DNA of 64,000 nt from Pseudomonas quebecensis (GCF_026410085.1 NZ_CP112866.1:2542001-2606000), one strand, 5' to 3'. Counted from the first letter of the stretch, positions 45,329 through 55,097 are shown. Translations and numbers: made by a program. Notes: generated from the sequence alone by a model not told the origin.

Positions 45329-48286
45329 TCAGAACTGCCAGTTCAAACTCAGGCCCACGCCCTGGGTGTTCTCACGCCCGGCCAACTGGCCGTGGTAATC
45401 CAGGTTGACCCGCGTCGATGCACTCAGCGCGAGGCTGGCCTGCACGGCCACCAGCGCGGCATCGCGTAACAGCGGCGAACTGCGCACGGCGAACGAAGGT
45501 CCGCCCGCATCAAACGCCAGGTGCTCTTCGGATTCGACGGCGGTAAGGCTGTGTTGCCAGCCCAGCGAACCGGAGAGTTCCAGCTGCTGATGGTCATTGA
45601 GCGCAACGGTTTTCAACACGCGCGCGCCCAGGGTGCCGAGCACGGCGTCACGTTGGTCGCTGCCGCGTTGCAGGGCGGCGGCATCGCCTTTTTCGTGCAC
45701 GCCATCGCTGTCCAGGTGCACATAGGCCAGATTGGCGAACGGTTCCAGCGCCAGCGGTTGCAACTCAATGCGATACGCCGCTTCGGTGAACAGCTGGGCC
45801 GTGCGCGCTTGCAGCTTGGCCTTCTGCCTGCCGCTGACGTCGCCGTATTGCAGGTCACGCTTCACATCGCCGCGATGCCAGCTGTAGGCGCCGCCGCCCG
45901 TTACTCGCCAGTTGCCCCACTCTCGCCCGATATAGGCGCCGAAGTGGTAGCTGTCGATGGCGGCCGATGAATGCGTGCCGCTGCCCAGGCTCAGGGAACT
46001 GTCGCTGTAGCCGGCGACCAGGCCGACACGGGTCTGCTCGTCCAGCGCGCCGTCCACACCGGCCAGCAACCCGCCAAGGGAGGTAGTCGCGCCCGCCGTT
46101 TCGCTGCGCGCGTCGCTTTTGCCCCAGGCGCCCAGCGCCTTGAACCACAAGTTGCGCTCGCCGTTGGTCGGTACATGGCGCAGGCGTTCGCCCACGGCAT
46201 CGCGCAACTGCAGCGTGTCGTTGATCAGCATCGCGCCGATTGCCGGGTAGACCTCGCCCGACAGCTGCTGCAGCCCCTGTTGCGCAGCCGTCAGGGACTC
46301 GGCACGCACAAGGCTTTCGTACACCGCGTTACCCGCGCCCAATTGCTCGGCGGCGCTGGCCGCACTGCGCTGGTTGCGCGTTGCGCCGACGCTGGCAAAC
46401 GTGGCGTCGTTACGCACCACCGCCAGTTGCACACCGCCGGTGGCGTAATCGAGGCTGCCGCCCAAAAACAGATAATTGGGCAGCACCTGGCCGAACTGGC
46501 CTTCGACACCGCCGGCGGCCTGCAGGATGGTGTACTGGCGACCGATCAAGCTCTGCGCCTGCGCACCGCTGAGCAGCGTCGGGCTGTTCTCCAGCGCCAG
46601 CGTCACCGTGCCGCCGTCGAGCCGTGCCTTGCCGCCGGCCACGATGCGGTCGCTGCCGCCGGGCGTCAGCTCCACGGCATAGGTGGAGCCGGCACCCAGC
46701 GTGACGTCGCCGGCCACCTGCAGGGTGCCTACGGAATTACCCGGCGCTACACGGCCACCGCGATTGACCGTCAGCGCGCCAATACGCCCCGAGCCGCCGA
46801 GAGTGCCGCTGTCGTTCACGCTGACGGCCGAGGCCAGTGCGCCGTTTACCGCCAGCAGGCCACCGTTGACGGTGGTCGCGCCGCGATAGGTGCTGTCGCC
46901 GCTGAGCACCAGGCTGCCGGCGCCGGATTTGATCAGGCTGCCCTGATAGATACGCGTCGCGGCGGCCTGATCACGGGCGTTGCCGACCGCGTAGTCGGTC
47001 TGGTCCTGCTGGCTGGCGCCGGCACTCACGCCGTTCTGCCAGCCTTTATCGATCAGTGTCTGCTGCCAGGCGGCGTGTTCGGCGCGGTCTTCGGCCTGGC
47101 GCTGGATCAGCGCCTGGTCGCTGATACCTTTACTCCACACATCGGCCTGCCCGGCCGCCAGGTTGACGTCCATCACCCCGAGCAATTGCCCCGGTCCGTG
47201 CATCGCCCGGCCGAGATCCGGCACGCCCCAACCGACCGTGGTGTTGGGCGCCTGGGTGATCGAACCGTCGAGCTGGGTGGCGGTGGTCAACAGCACCTGC
47301 AACGCCTGTTCATTGGTCATATAGGGGTAGCGTTGCATCACCAGCGCCAGGGCGCCGGTGGCATGGGGCGCCGACATCGATGTGCCGGATTTGACCCCGT
47401 AGCCACCGTCGGGAATGGTGCTGTTGATCAGCGCGCCCGGCGTGGAAATACACCAGTACTTGGCGATTCCGCACTTGTTGTATTTCTGGTTATTGGCTTT
47501 ATCCAGCCCCGAGACGGCCAACCAGTGCCCTTCCAGCTCCGGCTGAAAATACGGCAGCGCCGAGCGCACGCTGGCGTTCGCGTAACCGCTGTTGCCGGCG
47601 CTGAACACATTGATCACGCCGGCCTTGGCGACGTCCGCGGCTGCATCCAGCCAAGTGCTGCGGTTGTAGTGCTGGGCGTAGGCGGCGTGCAGGTCGCCGA
47701 GGGTCTGGTAGCTGACATCCTTGGGTTGGCTGCCCCAGCTGTTATTGATCGCGCGCACGCCGGAATCCACCAAGGCGCTGTACACCGCCTTGAAGTACTT
47801 GGGGTCGGGCGTCGGGCCGAACAGGAAGCTGTCATTGGCGTTGGTGTTGCCCACATAGACCTGGGCGTTGTACGCCACGCCGTGCATGCCCACGCCATCG
47901 CGCGCCGCGCCCAAGGTGCCGGTGACATGGGTGCCGTGGGAATCGTTGTTGGGATTCAGCGCGCCGGTGGTGCTGAACGGGCTGCCATCGACGTAATTGC
48001 CCGTGGCGGTGACCGGATGGAATCGCGCTTTGTCGGCTTCCGGGTGGCTGGCATCGAAGCCCGAGTCCAGCGCGCCGATCCGCACCCCAGTGCCATCGAT
48101 GCCGGCGGCGTAGGCTTCGTTGGCGCGCATGCGGTCCAGGCCCCAGTCGCTCAGGTACTCGGCCGAGCGCCAACTGGCCGGGTTGCCGGGCTGGCCGGCC
48201 TCCAGGTACTGCGCCTGGGCAGTCATGGACAGCAGTAGCAGCGAACCGGCGGTGAAGGGTTTGAAACGCAAGGAATCGGTGCTCAT
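45329..48286 (-). CDS. prtA: Subtilisin-like serine protease autotransporter A
   Basis: 985 residues. Signal peptide (LLLLSMTAQAQ), S8 passenger with D74 (GALDSG), H117 (DSHGTH) and S303 (SGTSMSAPHATG), autotransporter linker and C-terminal barrel ending LSLNWQF. The passenger linker and barrel are very similar to PrtB: SPTLLS(A/G)AQAQSLIGRQY and RVGLVAGYSD occur in both. ATG at 48286 follows AAGGA. Displayed on or released from the cell surface, it degrades proteins together with the serralysin. Confidence 0.95.
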   Translation of the reverse strand: MSTDSLRFKPFTAGSLLLLSMTAQAQYLEAGQPGNPASWRSAEYLSDWGLDRMRANEAYAAGIDGTGVRIGALDSGFDASHPEADKARFHPVTATGNYVDGSPFSTTGALNPNNDSHGTHVTGTLGAARDGVGMHGVAYNAQVYVGNTNANDSFLFGPTPDPKYFKAVYSALVDSGVRAINNSWGSQPKDVSYQTLGDLHAAYAQHYNRSTWLDAAADVAKAGVINVFSAGNSGYANASVRSALPYFQPELEGHWLAVSGLDKANNQKYNKCGIAKYWCISTPGALINSTIPDGGYGVKSGTSMSAPHATGALALVMQRYPYMTNEQALQVLLTTATQLDGSITQAPNTTVGWGVPDLGRAMHGPGQLLGVMDVNLAAGQADVWSKGISDQALIQRQAEDRAEHAAWQQTLIDKGWQNGVSAGASQQDQTDYAVGNARDQAAATRIYQGSLIKSGAGSLVLSGDSTYRGATTVNGGLLAVNGALASAVSVNDSGTLGGSGRIGALTVNRGGRVAPGNSVGTLQVAGDVTLGAGSTYAVELTPGGSDRIVAGGKARLDGGTVTLALENSPTLLSGAQAQSLIGRQYTILQAAGGVEGQFGQVLPNYLFLGGSLDYATGGVQLAVVRNDATFASVGATRNQRSAASAAEQLGAGNAVYESLVRAESLTAAQQGLQQLSGEVYPAIGAMLINDTLQLRDAVGERLRHVPTNGERNLWFKALGAWGKSDARSETAGATTSLGGLLAGVDGALDEQTRVGLVAGYSDSSLSLGSGTHSSAAIDSYHFGAYIGREWGNWRVTGGGAYSWHRGDVKRDLQYGDVSGRQKAKLQARTAQLFTEAAYRIELQPLALEPFANLAYVHLDSDGVHEKGDAAALQRGSDQRDAVLGTLGARVLKTVALNDHQQLELSGSLGWQHSLTAVESEEHLAFDAGGPSFAVRSSPLLRDAALVAVQASLALSASTRVNLDYHGQLAGRENTQGVGLSLNWQF

Positions 48287-48304
48287 CAAACGGTGTCCTT
48301 ATTG

Positions 48305-49648
48305 TTATGGGCGTGGGTTCACAGGGCCGAAGGCCTCGTCGACTTTGGCCAGGTCGGTGTCACGCAAGTTGCCCGCGTAGTAGTGCAATTTGGTCCAGGC
48401 CATCAGGTAGTCGTAGCGCGCCTGGGCCAGGTCGCGGCGCGTGCTGTAGAGCTGCTGCTCGGCGTTCAGCGCGTCGAGGTTGACCCGTTCGCCACCGAGG
48501 ATGCTTTGCTTGGTCGACACCACCAGGGCCTCGGCCGACGCCAAGGCCTTCTGGTAGGCGCGCAGCTTGCTCACGCCCGACAGGCACGCGCTGAACTGAC
48601 GACGCAGTTCGATCAGGGTTTCGCGGGTCTTGCCTTCCAGCTCGTATTCAGCCTGTTCCATTGCGCGACTGGCCTGGCGCGTCGACGCCGAAACGGCGCC
48701 ACCGGCATACAACGGCACGCTGACCTCCACACCGATGGTGTTGGTGTCGTAGCGTTGGTTGTAGGTGTTGCCGCTGTCGGACTCCTGCTGGCGCGAACTG
48801 GCATAGGCCGTGATCTTGGGCAGGTGCCCGGCGCGGTTGCGTTCCACCTCGTAACGCGCCACTTCCAGCGCCTGGCGCTGGGACGCCAGCAACGGGTTAT
48901 TGCTGATCGCCAGTTCATGCCAGGTGTCGTAATTGGCCGGCGTCAGGGTGAAGGCCGCGAACCCTTGGTTCAGCGGCGCCAGATCGTGAATGTTGACGCT
49001 CTGTACACCGATCAGCGCGCCCAGCTCGCGCAGTGAGGCGTCCTGCTCGTCCAGTGCCTGGATCTCCTCGGCTGTGGCCAGCTCATAGCGCGATTCGGCT
49101 TCCAGGATGTCGGTACGGGTGCCTTCGCCTTGCTGGAACAGGTGCTGGTTCTGCTGGAACTGCTGTTCGAAGGCCTTCTTCTTGGCTCGCGCGATGTCGA
49201 TCTGGTCCTGAGCGAACAGCGCCTGGGTGTAGTAGGTCAGCACTCGCACCAGCAAAGCCTGGCTTTTGTCGCGGAAATTTTCATCGGCGAACAGCGCTTG
49301 GGCCACGCCCTTGCGGTAGTTGGCGTAGGCCTCGTAGTCGAACAGCGGCTGTTGCAGGCTGAAGGTCGAGCCGTAGCTGTTGTAGTTGCGGTCGTCGTGA
49401 TAATTGCCGCCGCGCCCGTCGGGCAACGTGGCCTGGGAGTTGTTGCGCCCCTTGTTGTAGTTATAAGACAGGCGCGGCAGCAGCCCGGCGCGGCCGATGG
49501 TGCGGTTCTCCAGGCCGGCGTCACGCTCCTTGATTGCACCCAGGAAGACCGGGTCGTTGCGCAGAGCCTGCTCGTAGACATCGAATGGACCCATGGCCGC
49601 CTGGGCGTTGGCGCAGGTCAAGAGCAGAGCGATCAACACCGTTCGCAT
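48305..49648 (-). CDS. aprF: TolC-family outer-membrane component of the type I exporter
   Basis: 447 residues with a signal peptide (LLLTCANAQA). Two repeated TolC/OEP halves with coiled-coil helices (QALLVRVLTYYTQALFAQDQ and RETLIELRRQFSACLSG). It forms the outer-membrane channel through which AprD/AprE export serralysin and lipase. ATG at 49648 with GAGG 7 nt upstream; an ATG six bases earlier overlaps the aprE stop but sits against the site. Confidence 0.95.
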   Translation of the reverse strand: MRTVLIALLLTCANAQAAMGPFDVYEQALRNDPVFLGAIKERDAGLENRTIGRAGLLPRLSYNYNKGRNNSQATLPDGRGGNYHDDRNYNSYGSTFSLQQPLFDYEAYANYRKGVAQALFADENFRDKSQALLVRVLTYYTQALFAQDQIDIARAKKKAFEQQFQQNQHLFQQGEGTRTDILEAESRYELATAEEIQALDEQDASLRELGALIGVQSVNIHDLAPLNQGFAAFTLTPANYDTWHELAISNNPLLASQRQALEVARYEVERNRAGHLPKITAYASSRQQESDSGNTYNQRYDTNTIGVEVSVPLYAGGAVSASTRQASRAMEQAEYELEGKTRETLIELRRQFSACLSGVSKLRAYQKALASAEALVVSTKQSILGGERVNLDALNAEQQLYSTRRDLAQARYDYLMAWTKLHYYAGNLRDTDLAKVDEAFGPVNPRP

Positions 49649-49650
49649 GC

Positions 49651-50952
49651 TCATTCCTCGGTCAACGCCGAGCCCGCACGATCGAGCAATGGCTTGAACA
49701 GGTAGTTGAGCAGCGAGCGCTCGCCGGTGCGCACGAACATCTCGGCGGGCATGCCGGGCTTGATCACCAGGCCGTTGAGTTTTTCCAGGGCCGCATCGCT
49801 TACGCTGGTGCGCAGCACGTAATAGGGGGCGCCGGTTTTTTCATCGAGCATCTGGTCGGCCGAGATCAGGCTGACCTCCCCCGGCACCCGCGGGGTGCGG
49901 CTCTGGTTGAAAGCGGTGAACAGGATGTCCACCGGCAAGTGCGCGCCGACTTTGTCCACCAGGTGCACGGGCAAGTGCCCTTCCACCTCCAGGCGCGTGC
50001 CCTGGGGCACGATTTCCAGCAGCGTTTCGCCGGCACGCACCACGGCGCCTTCGGTGTGTACGCCAAGATTCACCGCGATGCCATCGGCCGGCGCGATGAT
50101 TTCACTGTGTTGCAGGTCAAAACCGGCGGACGTCAGTTGCTGCTCCAGGGTGAGGCTGCGCAATTGCGCGTCGGCCAGCTGGCTGCGCACTTCCTTCTGA
50201 TATTCCTCGCGGTGCTGTTGCAGCTTGAGGCGCGACTCAACAATGCCCTGCTCCACCCGGCCGCTTTCGCCGCTGTTCTGCGCCAGGTCCTGTTGCACCT
50301 GGGACAACTGTCGTTGGTACTCCATCAAGCGGTTACGCGGGATGTAGCCGTTATCGGCCAGGGGTTGCAGGTTGCTCAATTGATCGCGCAGGGACTGTGC
50401 CTGGGCGGTCAGGTCGCTGCGCGCGCGGCGCATGCCGCCCAGTTGCGCCACGGCTCCGTCGATATTGGCGCGAATGCCGGCCTGCTCGCGGGCAAACGCT
50501 TCGCGGCGGCTGCTGAACAGTTGACGCTGACCTTCCAGCACCAGCGCCAGGGCCGGGTCGGGGTTGGCGCTCAGCTCGGGCGGGAATGTTATACCAGGCA
50601 GGTTATCGCGCTCGCTCTGCCAGCGCGCCACACTGGCCCAGGCCATTCGGTACTGGGCCTGCAACGACTGCACGTCAGCCTGGCTCTGGGTCTGGTCAAG
50701 GCGAAACAGCGGCTGGCCTTGTTTGACGGTCTCGCCCTCGCGCACCAGGATCCGGCTGACCACACCGGGGCTGAGGGTTTGCACGGCCTTGCGTTTACCG
50801 GATACCACCACCGTTCCCTGCACCGGAATGCCCTGGTCCAGTGGCGCCAGGCTGGCCCACAGGAAAAAACCACCGGCGCCGACAACCGTCAGCAACCAGC
50901 CCATGCGCACAAAGAAACGTGCGTCGCGTTGTTCTAGAGTGATGCCGCTCAT
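49651..50952 (-). CDS. aprE: Membrane-fusion (HlyD-family) component of the type I exporter
   Basis: 433 residues. A single N-terminal membrane helix (WLLTVVGAGGFFLWASL), lipoyl-like half motifs (VVVSGKRKAVQTLSPGVV), a long coiled coil and a beta-barrel domain ending ERSLLNYLFKPLLDR. It bridges the inner-membrane ABC protein AprD with the AprF channel. Start overlaps the aprD stop (ATGA). Confidence 0.96.
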   Translation of the reverse strand: MSGITLEQRDARFFVRMGWLLTVVGAGGFFLWASLAPLDQGIPVQGTVVVSGKRKAVQTLSPGVVSRILVREGETVKQGQPLFRLDQTQSQADVQSLQAQYRMAWASVARWQSERDNLPGITFPPELSANPDPALALVLEGQRQLFSSRREAFAREQAGIRANIDGAVAQLGGMRRARSDLTAQAQSLRDQLSNLQPLADNGYIPRNRLMEYQRQLSQVQQDLAQNSGESGRVEQGIVESRLKLQQHREEYQKEVRSQLADAQLRSLTLEQQLTSAGFDLQHSEIIAPADGIAVNLGVHTEGAVVRAGETLLEIVPQGTRLEVEGHLPVHLVDKVGAHLPVDILFTAFNQSRTPRVPGEVSLISADQMLDEKTGAPYYVLRTSVSDAALEKLNGLVIKPGMPAEMFVRTGERSLLNYLFKPLLDRAGSALTEE

Positions 50953-52700
50953 GCGCCTGGATTCCTTCCGGCCTGGTATTGACGACTGAAACTGACGCCG
51001 GGTTTTTCCTTCGGCGCTTCCTGTTGCCCGGACAACGCGCGCAGCACGTCCTGGCTCGGGCCGAACGCCTGCAGGCGCCCTTCGTTGAGCACCAGCAACT
51101 TGTCGGCCTGGGCCAACGCCGACGAGCGATGGGTGACCAGCACCACGCTGCTGCCCTGTGCCTTCATTTGCATGATGGCGCTGGCCAGCGCCGCTTCGCC
51201 GACGGTGTCGAGGTTGGAATTGGGTTCGTCCAGCACGATCAGCCGGGGTCCGCCGTACAAGGCACGCGCCAGGGCCACGCGCTGTTTTTGCCCGCCGGAC
51301 AGGCCTCCGCCGTTGTCGCCCAGCACGGTGTCGTAGCCCTGGGGCAAGCGCAGGATCAGCTCGTGCACACCGGCCTGTTGTGCGGCACGCACCACCTGCT
51401 CGGGGTCGGCCTCGCGAAAGCGCGCGATGTTGTCGGCGATGCTGCCGCTGAACAACTCGATATCCTGGGGCAAGTAGCCGATATACGGGCCAAGGTCGTC
51501 ACGGTCCCAGCGATGGATATCCGCACCGTCCAGGCGCACCGTACCGGCCAGGGTCGGCCACACGCCCACCAGCACGCGGGCCAGGGTCGATTTGCCGGAA
51601 CCCGACGCACCGAGCACGCCCAGCACCTCCCCGGCACCGAGGGTGAAACTGACGTGATGCAGGATCGGATTGCGTTTGCCCGGCGGGCCGGCGCTGACCT
51701 GCTCGAAACTCACCTGCCCCTTGGGCGCCGGCAAGGCCATCTGCTCGACCTCAGGCGGAAATTCGCGCAGCAACTCGTCCAGGCGCTGATACGCCAGCTT
51801 GGCCGAACTCCATTGCTTCCATACCGCAATCAACTGGTCGATGGGGCTGAGCACCCGGCCCATCAGAATGGAACCGGCGATCATCATGCCGGCGGTCATG
51901 TCGCCTCGAATCACCAACAGCGCGCCCAGGCCCAGCACCAGCGATTGCAGGCACAGGCGCAGGGATTTGCTCAGGGAAGTGATCACCGAACCGGTATCGC
52001 TGGCACTGTTCTGCAGGCCCAGGAATTGCGCGTGCACGGCGAACCAACGGTGACGCAGCGCGCCCAGCATGCCCATGGCCTGGATAGTTTCGGCGTTGTG
52101 CAAATGGCTGGTAGCCAGTTGGGTCGATTGCTGAGAGAAGCCGCTGGCCTCGCCCAAGGGTTTTTTGGTCAAGTATTCGTTCAGGCAGGCCAGGCCGATC
52201 AACAGCAGCGCACCGGCGCTGGCCAGCACCCCCAGCCACACGTTGAACAGGAAAATCACGAACAGGTAAATGGGAAACCATGGCGCATCGAAAAACGCGA
52301 ACAGCGCGGGTCCGGTGATGAATTGGCGGATATGGGTCAAATCCGCCAGGGATTGCCCGGCATGTCCCTGGCCGCGTTGCAGGTTGCGTTCGAACGCTGC
52401 TTTATATACGCGCAAGTTGAACCGTCGCTCTAATTGGCTGCCGATACGGATCACGATAAAACTGCGGATCACTTCCAGGGTGCCGATAAACGCGAAGAAG
52501 CCGACGACCATCAGCGTCAACATCACCAGAGTGGTTTCATTCTGGGAGGACAGTACGCGGTCATACACTTGCAGCATATAAATCGACGGCACCAGCATCA
52601 GCAGGTTAATCAACGCGGTAAAACAGCCGATGCTGATCAGGATGCTCTTATATTCACCCAGCGCTTTGAATAACGGCGCCACGGCATGGGGCTTTGCCAT
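50949..52700 (-). CDS. aprD: ABC transporter ATPase/permease of the type I exporter
   Basis: 583 residues, membrane domain of six helices then an ABC domain with Walker A GASGSGKST, signature LSGGQKQR and Walker B LIVLDEPNS. It recognises the C-terminal signal of AprA and the lipase in the cytoplasm. No C39-type peptidase domain at the N-terminus, as expected for RTX protein exporters. ATG at 52700; the leader contains TCAAGGAAGA (52710-52719), a perfect WCANGGANGW site for Rsm proteins overlapping its only Shine-Dalgarno-like sequence. Confidence 0.96.
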   Translation of the reverse strand: MAKPHAVAPLFKALGEYKSILISIGCFTALINLLMLVPSIYMLQVYDRVLSSQNETTLVMLTLMVVGFFAFIGTLEVIRSFIVIRIGSQLERRFNLRVYKAAFERNLQRGQGHAGQSLADLTHIRQFITGPALFAFFDAPWFPIYLFVIFLFNVWLGVLASAGALLLIGLACLNEYLTKKPLGEASGFSQQSTQLATSHLHNAETIQAMGMLGALRHRWFAVHAQFLGLQNSASDTGSVITSLSKSLRLCLQSLVLGLGALLVIRGDMTAGMMIAGSILMGRVLSPIDQLIAVWKQWSSAKLAYQRLDELLREFPPEVEQMALPAPKGQVSFEQVSAGPPGKRNPILHHVSFTLGAGEVLGVLGASGSGKSTLARVLVGVWPTLAGTVRLDGADIHRWDRDDLGPYIGYLPQDIELFSGSIADNIARFREADPEQVVRAAQQAGVHELILRLPQGYDTVLGDNGGGLSGGQKQRVALARALYGGPRLIVLDEPNSNLDTVGEAALASAIMQMKAQGSSVVLVTHRSSALAQADKLLVLNEGRLQAFGPSQDVLRALSGQQEAPKEKPGVSFSRQYQAGRNPGA

Positions 52701-52709
52701 ATCTTCTGA

Positions 52710-52719
52710 TCTTCCTTGA
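52710..52719 (-). promoter_or_regulatory. Perfect Rsm (CsrA-type) binding motif in the aprD leader
   Basis: TCAAGGAAGA on the minus strand fits WCANGGANGW in every position. Its AAGGAAG is also the likely ribosome-binding site, spaced 10 nt from the ATG, so a bound RsmA/RsmE would block translation. Confidence 0.65.
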
Positions 52720-52804
52720 ATCAAACTGCATGCACGAGTTGACCCGCTCCCTGCGCAGGCGTACGGCCAACTAATAAGTTCCGGTTATAGCGTTATAACT
52801 GCAA

Positions 52805-53173
52805 CTAAGGTTTACGTTGCAATATCACCACTGAGCCGTTTGGCGTTTTACCTTCGTAACGGTCTTTTGCCTGGCGGTTCAAATGGGTAATTCCGGTGCC
52901 TTCGGCATTCATCAGCCAGATGCCGTCCGGTGTCGGCGACCAACTCAGGGGCTTGTCCCCCAGCCACTGCGTCACACAGGCCACATCGCCGCCAAGGGCG
53001 CCGGCCTGTTCCAACAGGTCCAAGGCGCATATCCGGTCCTGCTGGCGCAATTGCCAATGGCCGGCCAACTGGGCATGCGTGGGTAAAACAAGACTGCTCG
53101 CCATTGCGTGGGCTCCTGCCGACACGAACATCACCTGCACAGCGCAGGCGATCAAAGTAACAAAACGCTGCAT
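52805..53173 (-). CDS. aprI: Periplasmic inhibitor of the serralysin
   Basis: 122 residues. Signal peptide ending SAGAHAMA, then the small beta-barrel of metalloprotease inhibitors (LAGHWQLRQQDRICALDLL, ACVTQWLGDKPLSW, TPDGIWLMNAEG) with two Cys that form a disulphide. In this family the N-terminal end of the mature protein enters the protease active site. It protects the cell's periplasm. GGAGGAAG precedes the ATG. Encoded between aprA and aprD. Confidence 0.94.
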   Translation of the reverse strand: MQRFVTLIACAVQVMFVSAGAHAMASSLVLPTHAQLAGHWQLRQQDRICALDLLEQAGALGGDVACVTQWLGDKPLSWSPTPDGIWLMNAEGTGITHLNRQAKDRYEGKTPNGSVVILQRKP

Positions 53174-53192
53174 CGTTACGCTTCCTCCGGAG

Positions 53193-53214
53193 GCGCGGCG
53201 CCGAAACGCCGCGC
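53193..53214. promoter_or_regulatory. Intercistronic hairpin between aprA and aprI
   Basis: GCGCGGCG (53193-53200) and CGCCGCGC (53207-53214) form a perfect 8-bp stem around CCGAAA, between the aprA stop and the aprI ribosome-binding site. It may reduce read-through or stabilise the aprA 3' end, so that protease is made in excess of inhibitor. Confidence 0.55.
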
Positions 53215-53221
53215 TCGTGCA

Positions 53222-54655
53222 TCACGCCACGATGTCGCTGGCCGCTGCCTGGCCGACGGTGGTGACGAGGAAATCCGCCACGCCGTGCCCGGAGAAGTCG
53301 ACCGCCAGGGTACCCAGGTTGGTGCCCGCCGCGTAGCTCAGCACCGCGTCGCCGGCATGCCCGGTGAACGCATTGACAAAGGTCAGGCCCGCGCCTTTGG
53401 TGATGCCGCTGAGGTCGATCTTGTCCGAGCCGGAGGCGAAGTCAAAGATCTTGTCCGCAGCGCCAGGCCTGGAATCGGAACTGGCACCGAACACAAAGGT
53501 GTCGCTGCCTGCGCCGCCCCACAGCTGGTCCGCGCCGCCACCACCGTAGATCAGGTCGTTGCCGGCCCCACCTTTGATGAGATTGGCCGCGTTGTTGCCG
53601 ATGATCAGGTCGTTGCCCGAGCCACCGAACGCATTCTCGACAGTCACGCCCTTGGCGATGGACACGTTGCCCACCAGGCCGCCAACGTCGGAGAACGAGG
53701 TCTCATTGAGGTTGATCTTCTGGTTTTGGGTAAAACCGGAGAAGTCCAGGGTGTCGTTACCGCCACCGTCCCATACCGAGAACACCAGTTTGTCGGCGTT
53801 GGAACTGGCGCTGAGGAAATCACGCCCGGTGTTGGAGTTGAAGCCGTAGGTGGTATCGCCGGCACGGGTGCTGTAGTTGGCGCCATAGAGCTTCTGGATC
53901 GCGGCAATGTCGTCGATCAGCGGGCCGGAGGCATAGGCTTCTACCCCGCCTTTGCTGAAGTTCTGGTTGGTGTTGCTTTCGCTCCAGTAACTCATGACGC
54001 TGTAGCCGCGCGTGTCCTGTCCGTAGGACGCGTCGTTGTAGCTCGGGTTGCCGTTCCCGGCGTTGTAGTCGCCAGGGTGGGCCAGGCCCAGGGTGTGGCC
54101 GATTTCGTGGGTCAGGGTCTGCCGGCCATAGTTGTTCAGGTCCGGGGTTTTGTTCGGCGTGTAGCTGCTGTTGGTCAAGTACCACGAGGTGCCGTCGTAG
54201 CCTGCGCCGGTGCCGGGCAGGTAGGCGAAGGCCGCCGCGCCGTCTTGGCCACCGCTGTAGTTGCCGAAGGTCATGTGGGCGTCACCACCGCTGGCTTTCT
54301 CGGTGAAATTGACGTTGGCCACGTCTGCCCACGATTGCATGGCCAGTACGGCCTGTGCTTTCTGCTGGGTGTTGAACTGGCTGAACCCCGAGATGCCATG
54401 TTTGTTCATGGTGCTGGAGGAGGCCGAGGTGAGGAAGGTGTAGGTCAGATCGATCTTGCCGTTACCATCGAAGTCGCGGTACGCGGCACCGTCGCGCAGC
54501 AGCTGGTTGGCTGCCTGGTCAACGGAGTAGGACGGTTTGCCGTTGACCGTGAGGTTGCCGCCACGGTCATACAGATGGCTGAAGCTATCGATTTGCGAGT
54601 AAGCGGTGCTGGCTTGCGCCGCTGACACGATAGCCTTGTCTTTTACTTTTGACAT
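53222..54655 (-). CDS. aprA: Serralysin-type zinc metalloprotease
   Basis: 477 residues; also called aprX. A short propeptide is followed by the metzincin active site [11 protein letters not shown] (183-193) and Met-turn SVMSYW, then RTX repeats ([34 protein letters not shown]) that bind calcium, and the C-terminal export end [11 protein letters not shown]. It is secreted by AprDEF and degrades casein and other proteins. AAGGAAG lies before the ATG, in a perfect Rsm site (54662-54671). Confidence 0.98.
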   Translation of the reverse strand: MSKVKDKAIVSAAQASTAYSQIDSFSHLYDRGGNLTVNGKPSYSVDQAANQLLRDGAAYRDFDGNGKIDLTYTFLTSASSSTMNKHGISGFSQFNTQQKAQAVLAMQSWADVANVNFTEKASGGDAHMTFGNYSGGQDGAAAFAYLPGTGAGYDGTSWYLTNSSYTPNKTPDLNNYGRQTLTHEIGHTLGLAHPGDYNAGNGNPSYNDASYGQDTRGYSVMSYWSESNTNQNFSKGGVEAYASGPLIDDIAAIQKLYGANYSTRAGDTTYGFNSNTGRDFLSASSNADKLVFSVWDGGGNDTLDFSGFTQNQKINLNETSFSDVGGLVGNVSIAKGVTVENAFGGSGNDLIIGNNAANLIKGGAGNDLIYGGGGADQLWGGAGSDTFVFGASSDSRPGAADKIFDFASGSDKIDLSGITKGAGLTFVNAFTGHAGDAVLSYAAGTNLGTLAVDFSGHGVADFLVTTVGQAAASDIVA

Positions 54656-55097
54656 AAACGTACTTCCTTGTTTGCAAGTGCATCAGTCTTTGATCGATAG
54701 GAACCCCGCTGGCGAGATCGTCCTATCACTCGCCTCTTTTGAAGGCGTAAGAAAACTGACACAACTTGAAATCTTCCGTCTACATCTATTTGCCGGGTGA
54801 ATAAGTGCCTGTCAAACAATCGGCGCAAGTCGAAGGCCGTGTTTGCTGGCCGCATTGGATTTTGTCGGACAAAAAGCAGCACAGCGTTATTTAAATATTA
54901 AATAGTGTTAACTCCACCCAAGTAGCGTCATGCACTCAGAGGGCGAGGGAATATATTGTCATGGTGTCATTGGCGACATTAAACAGCCACTACTTAGATA
55001 AATAATTTCATATGTCCCCCTTTACCGGGACAGGGATCTAACTGGTTTAACCAGCAGGCCTGCTCACCACAACAAGCCCGCTCGCCACAGCACGTCC
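54656..55097. other. 442-nt intergenic region upstream of aprA
   Basis: Contains the aprA promoter and leader on the minus strand. AT-rich stretch about 54885-54912 (ATTTAAATATTAAAT-like) and a further one near 54990-55010. A CTGGTT/AACCAG hairpin (about 55041-55054) and a partial REP core CAAGCCCGCTC (55073-55083) lie close to the potF-like stop. No gene supported. Confidence 0.5.
54662..54671 (-). promoter_or_regulatory. Perfect Rsm (CsrA-type) binding motif at the aprA ribosome-binding site
   Basis: ACAAGGAAGT on the minus strand matches WCANGGANGW in every position and contains the Shine-Dalgarno sequence AAGGAAG. Gac/Rsm control of aprA translation is established in related fluorescent pseudomonads, so this is the likely site. 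Confidence 0.75.

Noticed and set aside
45971..48238. A very long open frame (755 codons) on the plus strand opposite prtA
   Set aside because: The minus strand encodes a complete autotransporter protease with catalytic triad and barrel; the antisense frame has no family motifs and results from high GC in the third codon position.
50979..52433. Long plus-strand open frame opposite aprD
   Set aside because: His/Gln-rich shadow translation of a clear ABC transporter gene.
53108..54625. Long plus-strand open frame opposite aprA
   Set aside because: Val/Gly-rich shadow of the serralysin gene, without motifs.
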